Part shown: piece by piece, positions 8,748 through 16,942 of the stretch
Layout: the number at the start of each line of letters is the position of its first letter
Numbering within the stretch: position 1 is the stretch's first letter
NCBI RefSeq assembly: GCF_030252185.1
Contig: NZ_CP126970.1
Coordinates: forward strand, 2,046,001-2,110,000
DNA from: Corynebacterium suedekumii
GTDB lineage: Bacteria; Actinomycetota; Actinomycetes; Mycobacteriales; Mycobacteriaceae
Reading direction: 5' to 3'
Length of the DNA stretch: 64,000 nucleotides
Translations under genes and position numbers: made by a program
Notes under the pieces: generated by a model
Seen by the model: only the letters and a program-made list of their open reading frames with translations
What the model was told of the DNA's origin: nothing
Databases searched by the model: none

Positions 8748-9655
8748 GCCGGCTGCGATTCTGCGACGACCTCGGAGTCCCGGCGGGCGGTGGAGACCCG
8801 GTCGGCGACGATGAACGCCGCGACGACGGCCGCGCCGATGAGCGTCATCCCGAATACGGCGAGAGCGTTGTCGCCGGGGGCCAGCAGCCCGGCGTTGTCG
8901 TCCTGCCACGGCCACAGGGCCCGCAGTGAACCGAGCATGAGTCCGGCCATGACGGTCAGGGTGATGCTGCGGTGCTTGGTCAGTGCCCAGGTCAGGCCCT
9001 TGATGAACAGGGCCACACCCAGCAGGGCGCCGGCCATGAAGGTGAGGATGACGTCCCACTCCCGGTTGGACAGGGACCCCATGATCGGGGTGTACAGGCC
9101 CATGGCCAGCAGCAGGAAGGATCCGGAGATACCAGGCATGACCAGCGCGCACACCGCGATGGAGGCGGCGAAGAAGATGACGATCAGCGACGGATCGGTC
9201 TGCGGGGTCGACGTGAACCCGGTGGCCAGGAAGCCGACCACGGCGGCGACGAGAAACAGCGGGATGAGCATGACACCCCGGCGACGCACGTCACGCGGGT
9301 CCATCATGGCCACGGGCACCCAGATGGAGACGATGACCATGCCGAGGAACAGGCCACGCGCGTACTCGGGGGAGTTCTCCACGAAGTCATGGAGTACCGT
9401 CGACAGGGTGAACACCGCGGTGACCATGCCCACGCCCACGGCGATGAGAAACGGCCAGTCCACGGCCCTGAACTGGCGCTTCATCAGCTGGTTTCCGGCG
9501 TTGAGCGCGCGTTCGTAGATGCCGACGACGAGTGCGACGGTGCCGCCCGAGATGCCGGGCACGAGCTCCGCCATGCCGATGAGAGCTCCGCGGATGAGGT
9601 TGACCACGAACGCCAGGGGCGTCCGCGGTGTCTTGGCGGGGTAAGTGTGGGTCAT
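8744..9655 (-). CDS. DUF368 (PopT-type) membrane protein
   Basis: A 303-residue polytopic protein with the DUF368 signature near the N-terminus (RGALIGMAELVPGISGGTVAL, residues 22-42) and a second PGISGS motif near 178. DUF368 proteins (PopT) have been reported as undecaprenyl-phosphate translocases that recycle the cell wall lipid carrier; in Corynebacterium the carrier would be decaprenyl phosphate. Its stop overlaps the start of the amino acid binding lipoprotein (ATGA), so it heads that operon, an unusual partnership. Confidence 0.88.
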   Translation of the reverse strand: MTHTYPAKTPRTPLAFVVNLIRGALIGMAELVPGISGGTVALVVGIYERALNAGNQLMKRQFRAVDWPFLIAVGVGMVTAVFTLSTVLHDFVENSPEYARGLFLGMVIVSIWVPVAMMDPRDVRRRGVMLIPLFLVAAVVGFLATGFTSTPQTDPSLIVIFFAASIAVCALVMPGISGSFLLLAMGLYTPIMGSLSNREWDVILTFMAGALLGVALFIKGLTWALTKHRSITLTVMAGLMLGSLRALWPWQDDNAGLLAPGDNALAVFGMTLIGAAVVAAFIVADRVSTARRDSEVVAESQPA

Positions 9656-9741
9656 GGCGCGCCGGCCGTAGCCTTCCGTGGTCAGACGATGAATCGACCA
9701 CTCACTCTAAAGCATCGGGCACGGCTTTCCCGAAGCCACAC

Positions 9742-10059
9742 CTAGCGCACGGCGGAGGCGATGAGCTGGATCACAGTGCCCAGGACCGTGACGCCCACGA
9801 CGCCGATGAGCAGATCCAGCCCGATCTGGGAGGACCCCTCCCGGGCGCCGTCGGTGTCCCCCTCCGAGGATGCCTCGGAGAGCGTCTCGACGCCGCTCGA
9901 CCCCAGCCGCGCCTCATCCGGGAGCTTCTCGAGGGAATCCTCGACCGCGACGGAGTCACGGGAGCTCAGCTCCTGGGCCTGGACGGCGGGGACGCCGCCG
10001 AGCAGCAGAGCGGCGGAGGTGGCGACGGCGATGACAGAGCGGTGCAGGGTATTTTTCAC
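9742..10059 (-). CDS. Small secreted or membrane-anchored protein
   Basis: A protein of about 105 residues with no family I recognise. It begins MKNTLHRSVIAVATSAALL, a clear signal peptide with a likely cut after Ala-Gln-Ala, then an acidic, Ser/Glu-rich middle, and a C-terminal hydrophobic helix (GLDLLIGVVGVTVLGTVIQL) that could hold it in the membrane. GTG 10059 is chosen for the signal peptide; a GTG two codons earlier is equally possible. It lies between DUF368 and a tRNA gene of the same strand. Confidence 0.65.
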   Translation of the reverse strand: MKNTLHRSVIAVATSAALLLGGVPAVQAQELSSRDSVAVEDSLEKLPDEARLGSSGVETLSEASSEGDTDGAREGSSQIGLDLLIGVVGVTVLGTVIQLIASAVR

Positions 10060-10153
10060 TCCCACACCATATCGCCTCGGTGTCGGCGAAGACGGGAGAA
10101 GGCCTGAACCTCTGCCCCCGCACCTGAGAGTCAAGGTTCAGGCCTTGTTTCGC

Positions 10154-10230
10154 TGGTGCCCCAGGTGGGACTCGAACCCACACTGTACGGGTTTTGAATC
10201 CGTTGCCTCTGCCAATTGGGCTACTAGGGC
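10154..10230 (-). tRNA. tRNA-Leu(CAA), class I shape, CCA encoded
   Basis: A 77-nt cloverleaf: acceptor GCCCTAG/CTGGGGC, D arm GCC/GGC, anticodon loop TTCAAAA with anticodon CAA, a 5-nt variable loop ACAGT, T arm GTGGG/CCCAC with TTCGAGT, then ACCA. CAA reads the leucine codon UUG, but normal leucine tRNAs have a long variable arm, which is absent here. The top anticodon-stem pair is an A-C mismatch. I recall short tRNA-Leu genes near polA in other actinobacteria, but cannot confirm it. Confidence 0.85.
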
Positions 10231-10261
10231 GTGCTGGGAACATCCTAATCCAGTCACCTCA

Positions 10262-10290
10262 TTGGGCGGCAATCCACCCCTCGCTACACT
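10262..10290 (+). promoter_or_regulatory. polA promoter
   Basis: TTGGGC, a 17-bp spacer, then TACACT. The -10 box ends 6 bp before the GTG start, so the message is probably leaderless. Confidence 0.5.
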
Positions 10291-10296
10291 CGGGGC

Positions 10297-12942
10297 GTGA
10301 CTGAGAACAACCGACTCCTGCTCATCGACGGCCACTCGATGGCGTTCCGTGCCTTCTACGCGCTGCCGGCGGAGAACTTCTCTACCACCGGCGGCCAGCA
10401 CACCAACGCCGTCTACGGCTTCCTGTCCATGCTGGCGAACATCCTCGCCGAGGAGAAGCCGGACAAGGTCGCCGTCGCCTTCGACGTGGGCCGCAAGACC
10501 TTCCGCACGGACATGTTCCCGGAGTACAAGGCCCAGCGTGAGGCCGCCCCGGAGGAGTTCAAGGGCCAGGTGGGGATTCTCCAGGAGGTGCTGAACACGC
10601 TCGGCATCACCACGCTGAGCATGGAGAACTACGAGGCCGACGACATCCTGGCCACGCTGACCACGGCGGCGAAGCAGCTGGACTACGAGACGGTCATCAT
10701 CACCGGCGACCGGGACTACCTTCAGCTGGTGGATCCGCGGACGACGGTGCTCTACCCCATGCGTGGGGTGTCCACCCTGCACCGCTTCACCCCGGCGGCG
10801 GTGGAGGAGAAGTACGGCCTGACTCCGGAGCAGTACCCGGATTTCGCGGCGCTGCGGGGTGACCCTTCCGACAACCTGCCCAACATCCCCGGGGTGGGGG
10901 AGAAGACCGCCACGAAGTGGATCCAGCAGTACGGCACGCTGGACAACCTGCTCGCCCACGCCGACGAGATCAAGGGCAAGGCGGGGGAGAACTTCCGCGA
11001 GCGCATCGACCAGGTGAAGCTCAACCGGACGCTCACCCACATGCTCACCGACATGGAACTGCCCGTCGGTCCGGACCAGCTCGAGCTGTCCCCGGCCGAT
11101 GTGGCGGAGGTGTCGAAGCGATTCGATGATCTCCAGTTCGGTGCGAACCTGCGCGAACGGGTGCTTGCCGTCGTGCCCACCGAGGGGCATGTCGCCGAGG
11201 ACTCGGTGGAACTCACGGACGTGGTCGTCGACGACGTCCCGCTCGCCGACTGGCTCGCGGAGCGCAGTGGCGAGGGCATGGCGCTGTTCGTCACGGGGAC
11301 GGGCACGCCGAACCAGGGGGACGCGTCGGCGCTGGCGATCGTCGACAAGCAGCGGCACGCCGTGACCGCCGAGCTCGGCGAACTGGACCCCGGGGACGAG
11401 CAGGCGCTGGCCGCCTGGCTGGCGTCCGGGGACCCGAAGTACCTCCACGGGTCCAAGGCGACGTTCCACATGCTCGCCGGCCGGGGCATGGACCTGACCG
11501 GGGTGGCCCACGACACCGCCATCGCCGCATACCTGCTGCGCCCCGGGCAGCGCACCTACGACCTCAAGGACGTCTACCAGCGGCACCTGCAGCGTCAGCT
11601 CGCCGAGCCGGACGGACAGCTCTCGCTCATGGGGGACACCTCGCTGGTGGATTCCGCCGTCGCAGTCCTCGAACTCGCCGAGGAACTGACCGTCCAACTG
11701 CAGCAGATCCACTCCTTCGAGCTCTACCACGACCTTGAGCTGCCGCTGGCCCGGATCCTCGCGCGGATGGAGGCCACCGGCATCGCCGTCGACGTGGACA
11801 CCCTCGAGGACCAGCTGGCCACCTTCATCGACCAGGTCACGGAGGAGGAGGCCGCCGCCCGTGAGCTGGCCGGTGACCAGAACCTCAATTTGTCGAGCCC
11901 GAAGCAGCTGCAGGTCGTGCTGTTCGAGACCTTCGGCATGCCGAAGACGAAGAAGACCAAGACCGGCTACTCCACCGCCGCCAAGGAGATCGAGCAGCTG
12001 GCGGTCAAGCACCCGCACCCGTTCCTCGACCACCTGCTCGCGCACCGCGAGTACCAGAAGATGAAGACCACCCTGGAGGGGCTGATCAAGTCCGTCCAGC
12101 CGGACGGGCGGATCCACACCACCTTCAACCAGACCGTCGCCTCCACGGGCCGGCTCAGTTCCACCGACCCGAACCTGCAGAACATCCCCGTGCGCACCCC
12201 GGCGGGCCGGAAGATCCGTTCCGCCTTCGTCGTCGGCGAGGGGTACGAGTGCCTGCTCACCGCCGACTACTCCCAGATCGAGATGCGTGTCATGGCCCAC
12301 CTGTCCGAGGACGCCGGGCTCACCGAGGCCTACCTCGAGGGTGAGGACCTGCACAACTACGTCGGCTCCCGAGTGTTCAACGTCCCCATCGACCAGGTCA
12401 CCCCCGAACTGCGCCGCCGCGTCAAGGCGATGTCCTACGGCCTGGTCTACGGACTGTCCGCCTTCGGCCTGTCCCAGCAGCTGGACATTCCCGCCGGTGA
12501 GGCGAAGGCCATCATGGAGAGCTACTTCGAGCGCTTCGGCGGCGTGCAGCGCTACCTCGCCGAGGTGGTGGACAAGGCCCGTCAGGACGGCTACACCTCC
12601 ACCGTCTTCGGCCGGCGCCGCTACCTGCCGGAGTTGACCTCCGACAACCGGGTGGCCCGCGAGAACGCCGAGCGGGCAGCTCTCAACGCGCCGATCCAGG
12701 GCACGGCGGCGGACATCATCAAGGTCGCCATGATCCGCGTCGACCACGCCCTGGCCGCCGCGGGCGTGCGTTCCCGCGTGCTGCTCCAGGTGCACGATGA
12801 ACTCGTCGTCGAGATCGCCCCGGGCGAGCTGGAGCAGGTCCGTGACATTGTGGAACGCGAAATGGACGAGGCCATCACACTACGCGTCCCGCTGGAGGTC
12901 TCCGCGGGCGCCGGAAAGAACTGGGACGAGGCGGCACACTGA
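10297..12942 (+). CDS. polA: DNA polymerase I
   Basis: An 881-residue polymerase for gap filling and Okazaki fragment maturation. Domain order: 5'-3' exonuclease (1-290, DGHSMAFRAFYA at the start), a degenerate 3'-5' exonuclease-like region, and the polymerase domain with motif A DYSQIEMR (Asp657), O-helix RRRVKAMSYG (706-715) and motif C QVHDE (Asp834). The proofreading DxE motif is missing: the matching strand reads FVTGTGTPN near residue 331. O-helix Tyr714 stands where E. coli has Phe762. Both features are reported for mycobacterial PolA. The GTG start is followed by TENNRLLLIDG, the family N-terminus. Confidence 0.97.
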   Translation: MTENNRLLLIDGHSMAFRAFYALPAENFSTTGGQHTNAVYGFLSMLANILAEEKPDKVAVAFDVGRKTFRTDMFPEYKAQREAAPEEFKGQVGILQEVLNTLGITTLSMENYEADDILATLTTAAKQLDYETVIITGDRDYLQLVDPRTTVLYPMRGVSTLHRFTPAAVEEKYGLTPEQYPDFAALRGDPSDNLPNIPGVGEKTATKWIQQYGTLDNLLAHADEIKGKAGENFRERIDQVKLNRTLTHMLTDMELPVGPDQLELSPADVAEVSKRFDDLQFGANLRERVLAVVPTEGHVAEDSVELTDVVVDDVPLADWLAERSGEGMALFVTGTGTPNQGDASALAIVDKQRHAVTAELGELDPGDEQALAAWLASGDPKYLHGSKATFHMLAGRGMDLTGVAHDTAIAAYLLRPGQRTYDLKDVYQRHLQRQLAEPDGQLSLMGDTSLVDSAVAVLELAEELTVQLQQIHSFELYHDLELPLARILARMEATGIAVDVDTLEDQLATFIDQVTEEEAAARELAGDQNLNLSSPKQLQVVLFETFGMPKTKKTKTGYSTAAKEIEQLAVKHPHPFLDHLLAHREYQKMKTTLEGLIKSVQPDGRIHTTFNQTVASTGRLSSTDPNLQNIPVRTPAGRKIRSAFVVGEGYECLLTADYSQIEMRVMAHLSEDAGLTEAYLEGEDLHNYVGSRVFNVPIDQVTPELRRRVKAMSYGLVYGLSAFGLSQQLDIPAGEAKAIMESYFERFGGVQRYLAEVVDKARQDGYTSTVFGRRRYLPELTSDNRVARENAERAALNAPIQGTAADIIKVAMIRVDHALAAAGVRSRVLLQVHDELVVEIAPGELEQVRDIVEREMDEAITLRVPLEVSAGAGKNWDEAAH

Positions 12943-12943
12943 C

Positions 12944-13519
12944 ATGATCCGTTCAATGTCTCCGGCGGACCGAACGGCCGTCGCCGCGGTGCTCGCCGAC
13001 GCGTTCACCGAGCACGAACTCTTCGTCTGGGCCCTTCCCGACGCCACCACCCGACGCGACGTCCTCGCCGCCTACTTCAGCGTCGAGATGCTCAACGGTG
13101 AAGTCCGCGTCCACGAACAGGACGGGCAGATCCTCGGCGTGGCCGTCTGGCTGGACGGCAGTGAGCCATCGCTGCCGCAGCGTGCCTGGCTGCCCGTCGC
13201 CCGCGCCGCGCTCCGCCTCCTGGGCCCGGTCTCCATCGCCCGCACCCTGTACCGCGGGTGGCGTGCGGACCGCAGCGTCCACCGTTCCCGCCCGGACACT
13301 CACCCCCCGGTCCTCGGCTGGCTCGCCGTGTCCCCGCCCGCCCAGGGAGGGGGCATCGGCCGTGCCCTGGTCAAGGACGGGATCGAGCACTTCCCGGGAG
13401 ACGCCTACCTCGAATGCTCGGCCTCCCTGATCAACTACTACAGCCGACTCGGATTCTCCCCGGTCAAGTCCTTCCCACTCGGCGCCGGCGGTCCCGTCTT
13501 CACCGCAATGAGCAGCTGA
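12944..13519 (+). CDS. GNAT-family N-acetyltransferase
   Basis: A 191-residue GNAT protein. The acetyl-CoA loop PPAQGGGIGRAL lies near residue 128, followed by the C-terminal motif NYYSRLGF. The acceptor is unknown. The ATG is 1 bp after the polA stop; a second Met four codons on (MSPADRTA) is also possible. Likely cotranscribed with polA. Confidence 0.85.
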   Translation: MIRSMSPADRTAVAAVLADAFTEHELFVWALPDATTRRDVLAAYFSVEMLNGEVRVHEQDGQILGVAVWLDGSEPSLPQRAWLPVARAALRLLGPVSIARTLYRGWRADRSVHRSRPDTHPPVLGWLAVSPPAQGGGIGRALVKDGIEHFPGDAYLECSASLINYYSRLGFSPVKSFPLGAGGPVFTAMSS

Positions 13520-13615
13520 CCTGCAGCTTCTCGACGCCCGCGTCCCCCAGCCCCGCCACCTCCGGTGCGGGGCGGGAGGCGGCCACCGCCGGGCTGGAGT
13601 CGACGAGCCAGTTCG

Positions 13616-13912
13616 TCACAGGCCGGCGTAGTACTCGCGGAGCTGGGCAGGATCAGATTCCACGTCCTCGAGCTCGTCGAGGATGAGGTGCCAGCCGAGG
13701 GCGTAGTCGACGGCCTCCTCGCCGAGCAGCCCCTCGTGGCTGAGTCGGACGTTGCCCTCGCCGACCTTCCAGGTGATGAAGGAACCCGGCAGACCCGGCC
13801 AGTTCCGCGTGTTGACCAGGGCACGCGGTGGATCGGAATGGGTGACCTGGCCGGTGGCGCGGGGAGGCTGCAGTCACAACGGATGGTGCCGTCGGTGATG
13901 GAGCCGGTTCAT
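13616..13912 (-). pseudogene. Decayed SRPBCC/AHSA1-domain gene
   Basis: No intact frame, but pieces of one AHSA1-like protein can be read in order on the minus strand. An N-terminal piece DGTIRCDCSLPAPPA (frame through 13890) is followed, in another frame, by QVTHSDPPRALVNTRNW, SFITWKVGEGN, VRLSHEGL and GWHLILDELEDVE, to a stop at 13616. A frameshift and the loss of roughly 45 codons separate the pieces, and no start codon fits the downstream frame because a TGA lies at 13874-13876. Length and order fit a gene that lost its middle. Not a known functional gene. Confidence 0.6.
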
Positions 13913-13948
13913 TCTTCTTGCCTTACGGGTGGTGTGCTGTCCACCACA

Positions 13949-14710
13949 CTATCGTTTCTCGGTCAGGAAGATCGCCGAGCCGGGAAAGATCCGACCCCGC
14001 TGGGGCGACCACTGCCCCCAGTTCTCCGTGAGCTGGTCTGGCCACTCCGGTTCGACAAGATCGCGCAGGTGGAATCCGGCGTCATCCAGGGCCCGGACCC
14101 AGTCGCCGAAGGTGCGGTGGAACTCGGTGTAGGTCACCGTGCCGTCGTCGTCTCGTTCCACGTACTCACGCTCGAAGTAGCTGATCTGTGCCTCGAAGGC
14201 CTCCGGGTCGTCGGGGAAGATCCACCGGATGGGGTGGTTGACGGCGAACACCAGGCGGCCGCCGGGGCGGAGGACCCGGGCGACGTCGACAAGCACCGCT
14301 GTCACATCGGGCACGAAGGGGAGCGCGCCGAAGACCGAGAAGACGACGTCGAAGGAGGCGTCGCGGTAGGGCAGCGCCTGGGCATCGGCCTGGGTCAGGG
14401 GGACGCGGCCGTCGGCGCGACGAAGCATCTCCCGCGAGATGTCGAAGCCGGTGACGAAACCGACGCCGTCGCGGGCCAGCCACGAGGAGCAGGGTGCGGA
14501 ACCGCAGCCGAGTTCGAGGACCTCCAGGCCCGTGACGTCGCCGAGGAGGCGGGCATCCGACTCGGCGAGCATCTCCGGGCACCAGTGGAATCCGTCCAGG
14601 TAGGCGGCGTGATCAGCGTGGTAGCGTTCAGCATCCGAGTCCCACCACGCGCGGTTGGCGGACGCCGCCTGGCCGGCCAGGGGAGTGGCGGATGGTTCTG
14701 ATGTGGTCAC
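13949..14710 (-). CDS. Class I SAM-dependent methyltransferase
   Basis: A 253-residue protein with methyltransferase motif I VLELGCGSAP (64-73), the acidic loop TGFDIS, and post-motif LPYRDASFDVVFSVFGALPFVPD. The W-D-S-D-A-E-R-Y-H start is common in a family conserved next to rpsA in corynebacteria and mycobacteria. The substrate is unknown. GTG start at 14710, with GAAGG upstream. It is divergent from rpsA. Confidence 0.85.
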   Translation of the reverse strand: MTTSEPSATPLAGQAASANRAWWDSDAERYHADHAAYLDGFHWCPEMLAESDARLLGDVTGLEVLELGCGSAPCSSWLARDGVGFVTGFDISREMLRRADGRVPLTQADAQALPYRDASFDVVFSVFGALPFVPDVTAVLVDVARVLRPGGRLVFAVNHPIRWIFPDDPEAFEAQISYFEREYVERDDDGTVTYTEFHRTFGDWVRALDDAGFHLRDLVEPEWPDQLTENWGQWSPQRGRIFPGSAIFLTEKR

Positions 14711-14734
14711 CTGGGATTTCCTTCGTGTCGGTAT

Positions 14735-14763
14735 TTGCCGGACCTGCGCGAACGGACTACTGT
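14735..14763 (+). promoter_or_regulatory. Candidate rpsA promoter
   Basis: TTGCCG, a 17-bp spacer and TACTGT. It would give an rpsA leader of about 150 nt. Nothing else that I can name lies between it and the gene. Confidence 0.4.
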
Positions 14764-14920
14764 GTTAGGGGCGTGTCGTAGCTGCGTGGCGTGCCGGGTC
14801 GTAATGGGAGGGCCCGCTCGACCCCGGAGTGAGATCGAAACCGCACCTCACGGTCGGTATTCCGAGAGACACGTTCCTGTCCACTTTCTATCTCCTATCC
14901 AACTCGGAGCAACTGAATTC

Positions 14921-16384
14921 ATGCCCAACACCACTACCCCTCAGGTTGCCATCAACGACATTGGCACCGCTGAGGATTTCCTCGCAGCAGTCGACGCCAC
15001 GATCAAGTACTTCAACGATGGTGACATCGTCGAGGGCACCGTCGTCAAGGTTGACCGCGACGAGGTTCTTCTCGACATCGGATACAAGACCGAGGGCGTC
15101 ATCCCGTCCCGCGAGCTGTCCATCAAGCACGATGTCGACCCGGACGAGGTCGTCGAAGTCGGCGACCAGATCGACGCGCTGGTCCTCACCAAGGAGGACA
15201 AGGAAGGCCGTCTGATCCTCTCCAAGAAGCGTGCTCAGTACGAGCGTGCCTGGGGTGCGATCGAGAAGCTGCAGGAGAACGAGGAGCCGGTCACCGGTAC
15301 CGTCATCGAGGTCGTCAAGGGTGGCCTCATCCTCGACATCGGCCTGCGTGGCTTCCTGCCCGCCTCCCTCGTCGAGATGCGCCGCGTCCGCGACCTGGAC
15401 CCGTACATCGGTCAGGAGCTCGAGGCCAAGATCATCGAGCTGGACAAGCACCGCAACAACGTGGTCCTGTCCCGCCGCGCATGGCTCGAGCAGACCCAGT
15501 CCGAGGTCCGCTCCGAGTTCCTGCACCAGCTCCAGAAGGGCCAGGTCCGGAAGGGCGTCGTGTCCTCCATCGTCAACTTCGGCGCCTTCGTCGATCTCGG
15601 CGGTGTCGACGGCCTGGTGCACGTCTCCGAGCTGTCCTGGAAGCACATCGACCACCCGTCCGAGGTCGTCACCGTGGGTGACGAGGTCACCGTCGAGGTT
15701 CTCGACGTCGATCTCGACCGCGAGCGCGTCTCCCTGTCGCTGAAGGCGACCCAGGAGGACCCGTGGCGCGTCTTCGCCCGCACCCACGCCGTGGGCCAGA
15801 TCGTCCCGGGCAAGGTCACCAAGCTCGTCCCGTTCGGCGCCTTCGTCCGCGTCGAAGAGGGCATCGAGGGCCTCGTCCACATCTCCGAGCTGGCCCAGCG
15901 CCACGTGGAGGTTCCGGACCAGGTTGTCACCGTCGGCGAAGAGGCCATGGTCAAGGTCATCGACATCGACCTCGAGCGTCGCCGTATCTCCCTGTCCCTC
16001 AAGCAGGCCGACGAGGACTACTCCGACGAGTTCGACCCGTCCAAGTACGGCATGGCCGACTCCTACGACGAGCAGGGCAACTACATCTTCCCTGAGGGCT
16101 TCGACGCCGAGACCAACGAGTGGCTCGAGGGCTTCGACGAGCAGCGCCAGGCATGGGAGGCCCGCTACGCCGAGTCCGAGCGTCGCTTCCAGCTGCACAC
16201 CGCTCAGATCGAGCGTCACCGTGCCGCTGCCGCCGAGGCTGCCGAGCAGGCTGCCACCAACTACTCCTCCGAGTCCGAGGACGCTGCTCCGGTGTCCTCC
16301 GAGGCTCCGGTCGAGACCACCGGTGGTTCCCTGGCTTCCGACGAGCAGCTCGCTGCTCTGCGTGAGAAGCTGGCCGGCAACTAA
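14921..16384 (+). CDS. rpsA: 30S ribosomal protein S1
   Basis: A 487-residue protein with four S1 RNA-binding domains, at about 35-105, 122-190, 207-277 and 294-363 (for example GDIVEGTVVKVDRDE, then VRKGVVSSIVNFGAFVDLGG, then PGKVTKLVPFGAFVRVEEG). The acidic, Ala/Ser/Glu-rich tail after about 380 is typical of actinobacterial S1. It brings structured mRNA to the ribosome. ATG 14921 (MPNTTTPQVAI) is the family start; the open frame continues upstream without a ribosome site. GGAG lies 11 nt before the start. Confidence 0.97.
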   Translation: MPNTTTPQVAINDIGTAEDFLAAVDATIKYFNDGDIVEGTVVKVDRDEVLLDIGYKTEGVIPSRELSIKHDVDPDEVVEVGDQIDALVLTKEDKEGRLILSKKRAQYERAWGAIEKLQENEEPVTGTVIEVVKGGLILDIGLRGFLPASLVEMRRVRDLDPYIGQELEAKIIELDKHRNNVVLSRRAWLEQTQSEVRSEFLHQLQKGQVRKGVVSSIVNFGAFVDLGGVDGLVHVSELSWKHIDHPSEVVTVGDEVTVEVLDVDLDRERVSLSLKATQEDPWRVFARTHAVGQIVPGKVTKLVPFGAFVRVEEGIEGLVHISELAQRHVEVPDQVVTVGEEAMVKVIDIDLERRRISLSLKQADEDYSDEFDPSKYGMADSYDEQGNYIFPEGFDAETNEWLEGFDEQRQAWEARYAESERRFQLHTAQIERHRAAAAEAAEQAATNYSSESEDAAPVSSEAPVETTGGSLASDEQLAALREKLAGN

Positions 16385-16432
16385 GGTCACCTGATCCCGA
16401 CGCCACCTCCGGGTGGTTGACGGTTCCGGGTT

Positions 16433-16462
16433 CAGCCCCATCTCCTTCGGGAGGTGGGGCTG
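16433..16462 (+). terminator. Hairpin after rpsA
   Basis: A 13-bp stem, one G-T pair, closed by a TTCG tetraloop: CAGCCCCATCTCC / GGAGGTGGGGCTG. There is no T run after it, so it could act as a terminator, an mRNA 3' stabiliser, or both. Confidence 0.6.
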
Positions 16463-16495
16463 AACTGATTCCCGGAGTCGGTGTCGTGTGGGGAT

Positions 16496-16706
16496 GGGAG
16501 CACGGTCCGGCCGCCTCGTTCGAGCCTGGGCCGTGCTGCACTCCCCGCCTCTCCAGGGCACCTCGCCGCAGTGCACACAGTTGAGGCCCCGGAAGACCCC
16601 GTTCCGGGCGCATCCGTGTACATTGCGGCGCGGCGTGGCACTGCTTCGGGACATGCAGCACGGTTGGCCCGCCGAACAAGCGAGGGTGAGCGCATTCCGT
16701 GCTGCA
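16496..16706 (+). repeat. Intergenic hairpin repeat, copy 1
   Basis: Three potential hairpins between rpsA and ptsG. The first pairs GGGAGCACGG (16496-16505) with CCGTGCTGCACTCCC (16531-16545), and its 5' arm lacks five bases. The second pairs CGCCGCAGTGCACAC (16564-16578) with GTGTACATTGCGGCG (16616-16630). The third pairs TGCAGCACGG (16654-16663) with CCGTGCTGCA (16697-16706). The same arms recur at 36.7 kb. No gene is seen in 16463-16942; the last 230 bases form the ptsG upstream region. Confidence 0.65.
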
Positions 16707-16942
16707 GTCCTGCCAACCTCACCACGTCGCCACGCACCGGTTATGACCTCCCCGGCCACATCCCCGGCATGTCCTTGTGAAATCAACATCAGACCACCTA
16801 AGATTGTGACCAATACCGAGTAACCGGAAAAGACCAGACAGAATCACACGGCCCGATCAGCGCGCAGGCGCAGAGGTGGTCATGACAGGCTGCTGGGTCC
16901 GGCCAATGGTGCAGCTACTGATTCCGAGAGGAACTTCTTAAC

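Noticed and set aside
10138..12795. 885-codon open frame on the minus strand over polA
   Set aside because: Antisense shadow of a high-GC gene; residues are Gly/Val/Leu/Asp/His-rich without any family motif.
16760..16942. Possible GlxR site (TGTGACCAATACCGAG) before ptsG
   Set aside because: Only the left half fits TGTGA-N6-TCACA; the right half does not, so I do not call it.
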